A stretch of DNA of 64,000 nucleotides from Closterium sp. Naga37s-1 (taxonomy: Eukaryota; Streptophyta; Zygnematophyceae; Desmidiales; Closteriaceae), in assembly GCA_947471745.1 (NCBI GenBank), contig CANJKZ010000078.1:4654501-4718500 (forward strand), given 5' to 3'. Positions 23,800-33,730 of the stretch are shown here, in pieces. Each line of letters begins with the position of its first letter. Within the stretch, counting starts at the first letter, position 1. Under the pieces are notes generated by a model. It saw only the letters and a program-made list of their open reading frames with translations. It was not told where the DNA came from and did not search any database. The translations under genes and the position numbers were made by a program.

Positions 23800-24835
23800 T
23801 AGTGGCGCAGCACGCATGAGCAGCAGTAGCAGCAGTAGCAGCAGTAGCAGTAGCAGCAGTAGCAGGGGCAGAGAGGCCAAGAGGCCGAGGGGCCTGGGGT
23901 CTAGGGGCCGAGGGGCCTAGAGGCCGAGGGGCCAAACACGAAGGGGCCTAGGGGCCGAGGGGCCAAGGGGCCGAGGGGAGGCCTGGGGCCTAGGGGCTGA
24001 GGGGCCGAGGGGCCGAGGTCGAAGGGGCCGAGGGGCCTGGGGTCTAGGGGCCGAGGGGCCAAACACGAAGGGGGGGCCGAGGGGCCAAGGGGCCTCGGTT
24101 AGGGGCGACAGGTCGCGAGGGGCCGAGGCTAGGGGCGACGGGTCGCAAGGGGCCGCGGCTAGGTGCGACGGGGCGATAGGTCGCGAGGGGCCGCTGGGCC
24201 GAGGCTAGGGGTGATGGGGCCGCAGCTAGGGGCGACGGGGCCGAGGGGCCGAGGCTAGGTGCGACGGGGCTGAGGGGCCGAGGCTAGGGGCGGCGGGGCG
24301 ACGTGGCCGCGGGGCCTGGGCCTAGGTGGGGGGGGGGGGGGGGGGGGGGCGGGCGACGTGTCGCGAGGGGCCGCTGGGCCGAGACTAGGGGCGACTGGGC
24401 CGCGGCTAGGGGCGACGGGGCCGAGGGGCCGAGGCTAGGGGCGACGTGTCGCGAGGGGTCACGGGGCCGAGGCTAGGGGCGACGGGGCTGCGGCTAGGGG
24501 CGACGGGGCGACGGGTCGCGAGGGGCTGCGGGTAGGGGCGACGGGGCGGAGGGGCCGCGGCTAGGGGCGACTGGGCCAAGGGGCCGAGTCTAGGGGCGAC
24601 GGGGCCGCAGCTAGGGGCGACGGGGCGACGGGTCGCGAGGGGCCGCGGCTAGGGGCGATGGGGCCGAGGGGTCGTGGCTAGGGGCGACGGGGCCAAGGGG
24701 CCGAGTCTAGGGGCGACGGGCGACGAGGGGCCGGGCTAGGGGCGACGGGCCGGGCTAGGAGCGGCGACGGGTCGGGGCCTAGGGGGCCTACGGGTCGCGA
24801 GGGTGGTGGGCCCAAAAAACGGTCCTAGAAGGGAC
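23800..24835 (-). repeat. GC-rich leader array of A4
   Basis: Degenerate tandem units around GAGGGGCCGAGGCTAGGGGCGACGG fill the space between primer site and gag. It includes an uninterrupted run of about 22 G (24328-24349). No coding role; the leader occupies the same position as those of A3, A6 and A8 but with a different unit. Confidence 0.8.
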
Positions 24836-24936
24836 CTGCTCTGAAACCATGTCATAAAGAACGAACGAGAATGAATGCATTGAGCAAAAGTTGGGTACAA
24901 TTACTAACCCTAATTGGGTTGAACCCCTTATGGGCA

Positions 24937-26366
24937 GAGCAGAGCAAAGCAGGAGGGTCGTGATGATGGGGGACAGAGCAGGGTTGTCACTCATCAGATG
25001 AGGCGCGACCTTGGGGCGCAATCAGAAATGTGCCAGAAACTTGAAGGAAAAAGGACGGTTATGCTGTTAGCAATAACAACCACATGATCACGTTGCTAAA
25101 CTAGCAATGTTGCTGATGAGACGAGGATGTGCGGCAGCAGCTAACCGCTTCAAGAAAATGTAGGGTTAGTGTAAAACATGAGGGAAAAGAGCAGCGGAGC
25201 AACGGAGAGAGGAGAGAGTCGGAAGACTCAAGAAGAGGGTCACGTCAAAGCGGAAGTACTAGCAGGGGCAGTGCTTACAGAGAAGGATGACGACGAGAGA
25301 TGCTGTGGTGCGGTCCATCGTGGCCGCTCAATCAGTGATTGGTAATAATAGTAGTGGTAGCAGCCTGACTCGAGTCTCAGAGGTACTATGGCTGAAATGA
25401 TGAAAACTGAATTTCTGAGAATGAAATGAGAATAAAACTGTCAAGGACAAGACTAACATATAGCACTCGCCTGTCCTTTTTCCAACCCAACCGAGGTCTC
25501 GGAACTAGCCCAACCAGGTTTGAAGTGGGACCTTGGGATGAGTGCGACTGCGCTGGCAGTCGCTGCCGCACCTTTGGAAGCTGCCATCCGCGCGAAAACC
25601 TGTGCTATTTGCGGGGGAGCGCATATACTAGCCTCGACGGCGGGACTAGAAGAGCATGGTTGCAACTCGTTAAAAGCCAACTTTGGGGGGAGGAGGGGGG
25701 GGAGAGGGGTGAGGGGGTCGTACTGTTACTACGAGGAAAAGGGGGGGGGGGATGAAATAGTAGTAACGCCGAGGCGGAATTCCGGTCCACTATGGCACGC
25801 CGAATGTATGTGCCTCGGGATATGTTGATTCATCATCGAGTGGATACTGCTGGTGAGTAGAATATTGAACATTGAATATAGCACGACATATATGAGCCAT
25901 ACACCAACGCTAGTATCTGCCCGGATAATAAAACGTGCCACATTCGATTCGCACCAGTTCATTCCAAAGATAGGCTGAGGTCTTTTGGCTTGTAGCTGTT
26001 GAAATGGTTACCTATGACCTAATAGAATCAACGTGGACGGCATATGACTAGCAAGGAAGCAAGGACCTGAAGAGGTGAAGCTGACTCAGCAAGGAAAATT
26101 ACGGAGGCGATGCTGACTGGGAAGGAAAATGGTTCAGCATTGATGCTGGGTGGGTGGGGAGGACAAACTTCGTATTAGGGCGTGTTGCAAGTGCAAAAAC
26201 TGTAAGATCGCCGAACCGTTCACCGAGCGTGACAGTAGATCCTCGGCTCAGTGTGAGAGCCTCGATACGATCGATCCGCAAAAAAGTCGCTGGGTTTTGT
26301 ACCACAATTGCCTAGTGACAGTGCATTAGGACGCGGTAAAAGTAGACGATCGATCGGTGGGTTCTA
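24937..26366. other. Host-like spacer, no assigned gene
   Basis: Unique sequence of mixed composition. A plus-strand open stretch at about 25545-25690 (with AKTCAICGGAHILASTAGLEEHG) precedes a G-rich run (25683-25755). It could be a short exon with a zinc-binding CxxC pair, but this is not supported by anything else. Near 26070-26130 there are two degenerate copies of GCTGACTCAGCAAGGAAAAT; the motif returns at 28045-28095. Confidence 0.3.
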
Positions 26367-27322
26367 TAGAGATCACAGTACAAGCAAAGTCAAGCAGTGA
26401 GCAAGTGAGGCAAGGAAGGCACAAGGCCTAAAACTGTATAGAAACGCTTATGATCACCAGACTGAAGTGCCTTGGTGAATATCTCAGCAGTGTTGGCCCT
26501 AGTGGCCACGTAAGCAAGACGAAGCTGACCACGCTGCTGCATCTCTCGAGCAAGGAAGTAACGCAGAGCGATGTGCTTCGTTTTGTGCTCCAGTATGTGC
26601 TCCTGACACAAGGCAATCATGGCCTTGTTGTCTACGTACAAAATTGGAGACGAACGAGGCCGCTCTCCCAAGTCGGTCAGCAGGTAGGTGAGTCAGCGTA
26701 ACTCATGTGCAGCCATGGCCCCTGCGTAGATCTCAGCCTCACAACTGGAACTGAGAACAGAAGACAAGCGGGTAGACCGCCAAGAGACAGAGCCGGAGCC
26801 AAGGCCGAAAGTGTAACCCTGTGACAACCGCTGAGTAGCCAAGTCGTCAACCCAAGAAGCGTCTGCGTGTCCAGTGAGGACAACTGGACCCCGTCCTCCA
26901 AGCACGAGCCCCATGCCCGACGTACTGCACAAGTAGCGCAACACCCTCTTAGCGGCTTCCCAGTGCTCTGGTCGGTGTCTCCCGGGCGCAACGTAGCGTG
27001 CCATGATGCTAAGAGGGTAGGCAAGGTCAGGTCGAGTGCAGGTCATCAGGTACATGAGGCAGCCCACAAGCTCTGGATACGGGCCACTCGGCTCTACGGA
27101 CTCATTTGAAGGTGGAGCTGAGAGCGAGTGACCGGTAGGCAGAGGAGTGGACTGTGGCGAGGAGTACCGGAAGCCGAAGCGCTGAAGGACCTGGTGCACC
27201 ATGTGTGACTGAGTCAAGGTGATGGTGCGCCGTGCTCTGTCCCGGGTGATATGCAAGCCAAGATAGCTGCGCAGCTCACCCAGGTCAGTGCAGGTGTGTC
27301 TCTTCTACAACTCTGACTTCAC
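26367..27322 (-). mobile_element. Copia family A fragment A5 (RT end and RNase H)
   Basis: Homologous on the minus strand to the end of RT, RNase H (YVDNKAMIAL, ANTAEIFTKAL) and the start of the 3' untranslated region of family A. No LTRs and no target duplication. The outer limits are where similarity to the other copies stops. A truncated fossil with few breaks in what remains. Confidence 0.85.
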
Positions 27323-28183
27323 AACCATGCTACAGTATCGATTTTGCCGACATATTGTGCACAGGTAGTGAATGCGACTGATCAATGATCGGTGTTCAAC
27401 TTTCCGAGGCATCACTGTGCAGATGATGTTCACAAACCAATCGCATCAGGCACGATTGATTTTGATGCCAGCGAAGTGCTGTAATTTCGCAAAGCGGGTG
27501 AATGGAGTCGCGCATAATTCCCGCAATGTGGGCCTGTGGGCTGCGAATGTCGCTTTTGGTTGCCCTGTGGGCTGCGAAATGCCGCAAGTGTTGTAGGGCG
27601 GTTCGGGGTTTTTTTCGATGGTGTCGCAGGCAAACCCAAAATATCGATTGTGGAAGAGCCAAGCCATCACGCTGGGGCAATCGTTACAAGCAAGCGGGCC
27701 CCTCGTTTCGCCAATCGATACGCCCAATCGATTATGGGGCTCAAAAAACAATCGCGATCCTGCGATCCTCCCAATTTTACTGCGTCCTTATTGGCGATCT
27801 CACGATCGATCGAGCACCCGCCAAATTTTTCTGTCTTTCACAGTGTCTTCACTGTAGAATGGTAACCAGAATCTACAGTGTTCCGCCACCTCAAGGTTCG
27901 GTTTCGAGAGACGGTCGATCGCGTACTTGCAACACGTCCTTATCCGTATCGCGCTGCGCCTCTCCCCACCCAACACTCTCGCCCCAGTGCTGGTGCTCCT
28001 AGCTGCTGGTGCTGGATGACACTTACGCCCAAGGAAAAAATAAGCTGACTCAGGAAGGAATATGAAGCTGACTCAGGTCGGGAAGGAAAATGACGTGGAG
28101 CTGGACCTATGCTGAGAGGACGTGCAGGAATTGAGGTGGCAAGGTGGTGGGGGGAACTCAGCGAAGGCAATCCTGGTTGTAAC
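27323..28183. other. Spacer rich in GATCGAT motifs, no assigned gene
   Basis: From 27340 to 27940 it has many CGATCG/ATCGAT words and several overlapping short open frames on both strands, none recognised. Near 28045-28095 a pair of GCTGACTCAG repeats recurs. It ends at the LTR of B2. Confidence 0.35.
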
Positions 28184-28577
28184 TGTTAGAATTTGAAGTG
28201 ATTGAATAGGATCGTACTACTTAGGATGGTAGCTCCCTGTCGTAGCGGAAGTCTTATATGAGTTAAAGCCAGTTATGAAGGCTTTGTCTGGACTTATAAA
28301 AGCCCATCTAGTGATATGTTTCAGGATCAATGTCTTTGAAATCAGATATATGATAAAATGACACGCATACAGAATATATAGCTAGAGTAAAGTACCTGTT
28401 CGTCTACTGTACTGTGCTATTCCTGTTCTGAAACGGTACATAACTTTTCGCGAGGTCTATAGCTACGTGCTGACGTCACCCTAGGGCGCGTAGCGCTTTG
28501 CTTACGTCAGCCTATCGGTACTTTACTGTACTACACGAATATCCTTGAAGTGCTTAAGTCTCGATATTATCTCAACA
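28184..28577 (-). repeat. 3' LTR of B2
   Basis: 394 bp with TGTTGAG...TCTAACA ends in minus-strand sense, directly after the polypurine tract. Contains TATATA-rich stretches. The 5' partner is not in the window. Confidence 0.75.
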
Positions 28578-28685
28578 CTCCCCTTCACTTCTAGGAGTTC
28601 GGTGTAGTTACCCAGTTGTCTCAGAAATTCCGCTGAGCTGGTTGCAGTGGTGAAATTTCTGTCGTGTCAGCTTCTTGGTAAGTGA

Positions 28686-28813
28686 TGTCAAATGTATATG
28701 CCTTAGCCTATATAGGCTGTAGTGGGGTAGTTCCTAGAGGGTGCAACACTTTTGTGTTCTCTATTTGTACCCACCTCATTTCTAGTTCAATCATTCCTGT
28801 TTAATTCTTCACA
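28686..28813 (+). repeat. 5' LTR of A6
   Basis: 128 bp, TGTCAAATG...TTCTTCACA, ending exactly where the primer-binding site TGGTATAGAGC begins. Confidence 0.9.
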
Positions 28814-28829
28814 TGGTATAGAGCGGGTT

Positions 28830-29730
28830 CCCTCATGGGACCGTTCCTTCCTAAGGGCCCACCACAAGCAATTTTTTTTTAGCTGCCCGAAGCACGTCTC
28901 GCGCCCTGCCCTAAATTTTGTTTTTGGCGGCCCCCTAGCGGCCCCTAACGGCCCCTACGCGGCCCCTACGCGATCCCTACGCCGCCCCTAAACGGCCCCG
29001 TCGCGGCCCCATACCTGACGCGGCCCCGTCCCTGACGCGGCCCCGCCCCTACCCGGCCCCTACGCGGCCCCTACGCGGCCCTTACGCGGCCCCTACGCGG
29101 CTCCTACGCGGCCCCTACGCGGCCCCTACCCGGCCCCTACGCGGCCCCTACGCGGCCCCTACCCGGCCCCTACGCGGCCCCCTGCGCGGCCCCCTACGCG
29201 GCCCCTCAACGGCCCCTACGCCGCCCCTACACGGCCTGACCCGGCCCCGTCCCTGACGCGGCCCCTACGCGGCCCCTACGCCGCCCCTACGCGGCTCCTA
29301 CGCGGCCCCTAAACGGCCCGACCCGGCCCCGTACCTGACGCGGCCCCTACGCCGCCCCTAAAAGGCCCCGTCCCGGCCCTACCCCGGCCCCGTCTCGGCC
29401 CCGTCCCGGACCTGCCCCGGCCTCGACTCCGTCCCGGACCTGCCTTGGCCCCGACCCCGTCCCGGACCTGCCCCGGCCCCAACCCTGTCCCGGCCCTACC
29501 TCGGCCCCGTCCCGGACCTGCCCCGGCCCCGACCCCGTCCCGGACCTGCCCCGGCCCCGACCCTGTCCCGGCCCCGTTGCTGCCCCGTCCCGGACCTGCC
29601 CCGGCCCTGACCCTGTCCCGGCCCCGTTGCTGCCCCGTCCCGGACCCTGCTCGGCCCCGACCCTGTCCCGGCCCTGTCACGGCCCCGACCCAGTCCCGGA
29701 CCTGTCGGCTCCGCCCCTGGTAAGAGCCTA
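28830..29730 (+). repeat. GC-rich leader array of A6
   Basis: First (about 28925-29370) units of GCGGCCCCTAC. Then (about 29370-29705) units of CCCGGACCTGCCCCGGCCCCGA. It lies between the primer site and gag, and the same two-part array is found in A8 on the other strand. Open frames here are repeat by-products. Confidence 0.85.
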
Positions 29731-29847
29731 GCCGGGCCGAGCCGCGCGGCCGAGCCGCACTGCTTTGCCGAGTCGCCCTGCCGAGTCGCACTGTCCTGCC
29801 TCGCTCAGTTGCACTGCTGCCGCTGCTAGTCTGCTGCTGCTCCTATC

Positions 29848-31350
29848 ATGGCTAGTCCTAGTCTTCTCACCTTTGATGCTGAGGGTCGAGCGGTTGACTT
29901 TGATGTCTGGCTAGATGATCTGCAGCTTTTCCTTCAGTGCGATAGCAAGGATGGTCTCTCCCTGTTTGATCTTACGTCGGGCGCCTCTACCGCCCCTGCT
30001 GCTGATGCTGACAGTACCGTTCGCTCGCAGTGGCTCACGCGCGATGCTGCTGCCCGCCTTGCTGTGCGTAGTCACCTACCGTCTACTGAGCGCGCGCACT
30101 TTAGTCAGTACAAGAGTGCTAAGACTCTGTACGACGCAGTAGTTGCACGTTACTCTTCCCCTGCCACTGCTGCGCTTAGCCGCCTCATGCTACCGTACCT
30201 GTTCCCTGACCTCGCTGCTTTTGCCACAGTCACTGACCTCATTACGCACCTCCGCACTAGTGACACTCGCTACCGCACTGCGCTTCCTGCTGAGTTCTGC
30301 GCCCAGAACCCCCCCCCCATGTACATCACCCTCTACTACCTAGTCACTCGACTCCCTGACACTCTCCGCTCGGTCAGGGACCACTTCCTCTCTCTTTGCC
30401 CTACCACCCTCACTATCGACCTCCTCGAGGAGCGCCTCCTTGCAGCAGAGACTAGTATCACCGCTGTAGGCGCCTCTCGTGGTGACCCCCGTACCCCTTT
30501 CTTTGAGGGGTGCTCCCCCGTTCCTCTTTTGCCCTCTGTTGCCTCTGCTGCTGCTGTCGACCTTGTTGGCACCGAGTCGGTCAGCGCTGCGTCTGCTCCT
30601 AGTGAGAGGCGCCGCATCAGCAAGGGCAAGCGGGGCAAGGGAGCTGGAGGAGGTGGTGGGGGCGGCGGTAGTGGCGGTGGAGGCGGAGGAGGGGGTGGGG
30701 GTGGAGGTGGTGGTAGAGGTGGGGGCTTCGGTGGCGGCGGTGGAGGTGGAGGCGGCGGTGGCGGTGGCGGGAGGGGTGGAGGAGGCGGAGGCGGCGGCGG
30801 CGGAGGTGGAGCTGGCAGAGGCGGAGCTGTGCAGCGGGGACCCCAGCAGCAGCAGCGCTCTCGTGAGACCCCTTCGCCCCAGCAGCTTCGTGAGTGGTAC
30901 GCGGGGCGCCAGGGGTCTGCGGGTGCTGGTCCCTGTACTTACGTCCTGCGCACCGGTGACTGCACTGGAGAGCAGTGTGGCGGCCTGCACGCCACCCAGC
31001 GCTGCTTCGGTCGCCTGACGGACGCCTGGCGTGCCCAGTTCCCGGACGCCACTGAGATCCCTCGTTGGGGAGATCTATTCAGGTCGGGGGTAGCTATCTT
31101 TGATCTTGACTTTGATGCTATTCTTGCTGCCATGTATGCTGTGTCTATTAGTGCTGAGGGTGACTGTTACGTGTGTGTTCCGCCTGACCCTGGTATTGAG
31201 GCTGCTGCTCTAGGTGCTAGTGAGTCTGCTGCTCCAGGTACTCGTGAGTCTGCTGCTCTAGGTGCTGGTGAGTCTGCTCTCTCAGGTACCGAGTTGGCTC
31301 AGGTCTTTCACACCTTCACCCTCGACTCGGGTGCTTCCCGCTCCTTCTTT
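29848..31350 (+). CDS. gag and protease region of A6 (fossil)
   Basis: Starts MASPSLLTFDAEG. The helical Copia gag core continues with DVWLDDLQLFLQ, LYDAVVARYSS and MYITLYYLVTRLPD, followed by a long poly-Gly tract (30645-30825), a Cys/His cluster resembling a zinc knuckle (CTYVLRTGD...CGGLHATQRC) and the aspartic protease signature DSGAS. In related elements gag forms the particle shell and the protease cuts the polyprotein. The end given is that of the protease landmark, not of a frame. Confidence 0.85.
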
Positions 31351-31699
31351 CGAGACCGCACCACCCTTACGCCGCTCAGTCGGCCGGTTGCGGTCTCCCT
31401 GGCAGACCCCTCTGGGGGTCCTGTCCTTGCTCGCTACTCCACTGTCCTCCCGTGTCCGGCGGCCCCGTCAGGCTCCCTGTCTGGTCTCTACCTCCCCTCG
31501 TTCTCCACGAACTTGGTGAGTGGTGCTGACCTTCAGGATGCCGGAGTTGACCAGTTCACTCCTGCAGGTCAGCGAGTGACCCAGCACGTGTGCTCAGACG
31601 GGCCGCCACTTGGCCTCGTTTACCCGTCGACCGGGGCCAAGCCTGTGCACACTGACCACAGAGTCTCCTCCGGTTGCTGCGTCTGGTCAGGTAGCTACG

Positions 31700-32760
31700 T
31701 CGAGTGAGTTGTTTGCTGCAGCGTCTCGGTCAGGTCCTGAGTCTGCCCCCTGCTCGTGTCGCCTCCTGTCCCACCAGACCCTCCTCTAGCACCACCGCCT
31801 TGGTCACCCCTCCTTGCCTCGTCTCCGAGGCATGGCCTCCCGTGTCCTTGTCTCTGGTCTCCCCCGGTCCCTCCCTCCCCTTCCCCCGGGGCCTGCCCCT
31901 ACCTGCGTTCCCTGCGTCGAGGGGCGGCAGCGCGCCGCTCCTCACTCCTCCGAGTTTCCCCCGACAGAGGCTCCGCTGCAGACTCTTCACATGGACGTGT
32001 GGGGCCCAGCCCGCGTCCGTGGACAGGGCCACGAGCGTTACTTCCTGCTGGTGGTTGACGACTACTCGCGTTACACCACTGTCTTCCCCTTGCGCAGCAA
32101 GGGTGAGGTCACTGAGGTGTTGATCGACTGGATCCGCGTTGCTCGTCTCCAGCTCAGAGAGCGTTTCGGCTCGGACTTTCCTGTTCTGCGTCTGCACTCC
32201 GACAGAGGCGGAGAGTTTTCCTCCGACCTTCTGCGAGCCTTCTGTCGTGCGGAGGGCATCCGCCAGACGTTCACGCTTCCGGCCTCTCCACAGCAAAATG
32301 GGATTGCTGAGCGCCGTATTGGCATGGTCATGGATGTCGCTCGTACGTCCATGATCCATGCGGCTGCTCCCCATTTTCTGTGGCCGTTCGCGGTTCAGTA
32401 CGCGGCGCATCAGATCAACCTTCAGCCCCGGGTCTCCCTGCCGGAGACCTCCCCTACTCTGCGGTGGACGGGGAAGGTGGGTGATGCGTCTGGGTTCCGT
32501 GTCTGGGGATCTCGAGCTTTCGTCCGAGACTTGTCTGCGGACAAGCTGTCCTCCCGTGCTGTTCCTTGCGTCTTCCTCGGCTTTCCCCCTGACGCGCCTG
32601 GTTGGCAGTTTTACCACCCCACCTCGCGTCGTGTTCTGTCCTCCCAGGACGTCACGTTTGACGAGTCGGTTCCATACTACCGTCTCTTCCCCTACCGCAC
32701 TGCCCCCCTCCCCCCCCCGCCGCTCTTCCTTGCTCCCGGTCCCCCCCCGGTAGACCCCCT
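31700..32760 (+). CDS. GAG-pre-integrase and integrase region of A6 (fossil)
   Basis: Integrase landmarks are DVWGPA, VVDDYSRYTTVFPL, LHSDRGGEFSS and PQQNGIAERR, ending in FYHPTSRRVLSSQDVTFDES. The D-D-E catalytic pattern of Copia integrases is visible. Limits are domain limits. Confidence 0.85.
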
Positions 32761-33730
32761 CCCCCCTCAGGGTCCTGCCCCCTCAGGTGTGTCCTAGGTA
32801 GATGCAGTCGAGCCTGTCGAGGTAGCTGCTGACTCTGGTGCGTCTGGGGGTGCTGAGCCTGAGCGTGCGGAGCCTGGGGGTGCTGGGTCTGGGGGTGCTG
32901 AGCCTGAGCGTGCGGAGCCTGGGGGTGCTGGGTCTGGGGGTGCTGAGCCTGAGCGTGCGGGGCTTGGGGGTGCTGCTTCTGGGGGTGCTGAGCCTGGGGC
33001 TGCTGGGAGTGGGGGTGTGGAGCCTGTCGGTGCTGGACCTGGCGGTCCTTCGGGTGCTTTGTCCCGGCGGGAGCTTCCCTCTCCACAGGAGCTGCGCGAG
33101 TGGTTTGCTCGCCGCTGGAGCCGTGCTGCTGGAGCTGGAGGTGCTGCCGGTACTGGAGGTTCTACTTCTGCTGGGGGTGCTGGAGCCACGGGTCCCGGAG
33201 GTGCTCGTACTGGAGGTACTGGAGCTGCTGGGCCTGGTGGTGCTCCTGGTGCTGGAGCTACTGGTGGAGCTGGAGGTGGTGGTGCTGCTGGAGTGGGTGC
33301 TACTGGAGGTACTGGAGCCAGAGCGGCTGTGTCTGCTGGTGGTCCTGCTGGAGCTGGAGCTGCTGGAGGTACTGGAGCTGGTGGTGCTGCTGGAGTTGGA
33401 GCTGACGCTGGGGGTACTGGTGTTGTCCCTGCTGGTTCTGGAGGTGCTGCGCGGCCGCGGCCGTACTTCGTTCCGCTCCTTGAGCAGGTTCTTGGTCTTC
33501 CGCCTTCTCCTAGTCCTGCTCCTTCCTTAGAGTGTCCTCCGCCTGTCCAGTCCGAGTCACAGTTACAGCTGGTCTCCCCTCTGCCTGCTCCTTCTCCCTA
33601 CGCTGGTCCTACTGGAGGTCTTGCTTAGCGTCGTGAGCCTGAGTCGCGTCCTGCGTCGCCTGTTCGCACTGCTCGCACTAGTCGTCGTGTTCCACGTCCG
33701 CGTCCTCCTGCAGTCCCAGGCACGCATCAG

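Larger units (their letters stand above)
17743..24936 (-). mobile_element. Copia LTR retrotransposon A4, near full length, broken
   Basis: Minus-strand order: 5' LTR (24936-24850, incomplete), primer site starting TGGTTTCAGAGC, leader of GGGGCCGAGG-type repeats (about 24835-23800), gag with ATG at 23799 (MASLRVLAFYHEGRPVQFD) and a poly-Gly tract, protease (TLDSGA), GAG-pre-integrase, integrase (about 21850-20930), Gly-rich linker (about 20880-19630), RT (about 19620-18650), RNase H (about 18600-18110), 3' untranslated region, 3' LTR (17873-17743). The five bases GGGCA flank it at 17738-17742 and 24932-24936. All domains are present, but it is broken about ten times. Moderately old. Confidence 0.88.

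Noticed and set aside
24788-25021. Short minus-strand frame right of A4 as the lost half of the 17468-17742 frame
   Set aside because: It has no ATG, runs into LTR sequence and shows no clear continuity with the left frame.
25520-25828. Zinc-finger-like small protein (TCAICGG)
   Set aside because: One CxxC pair in a short frame that dissolves into a G-rich run; no second metal-binding pair and no homology recognised.
29309-29791. Arg/Gly-rich protein on the minus strand of the A6 leader (and its twin at 50504-50986)
   Set aside because: It is a reading of the GC-rich leader array on the antisense strand; it repeats the unit and has no domain.
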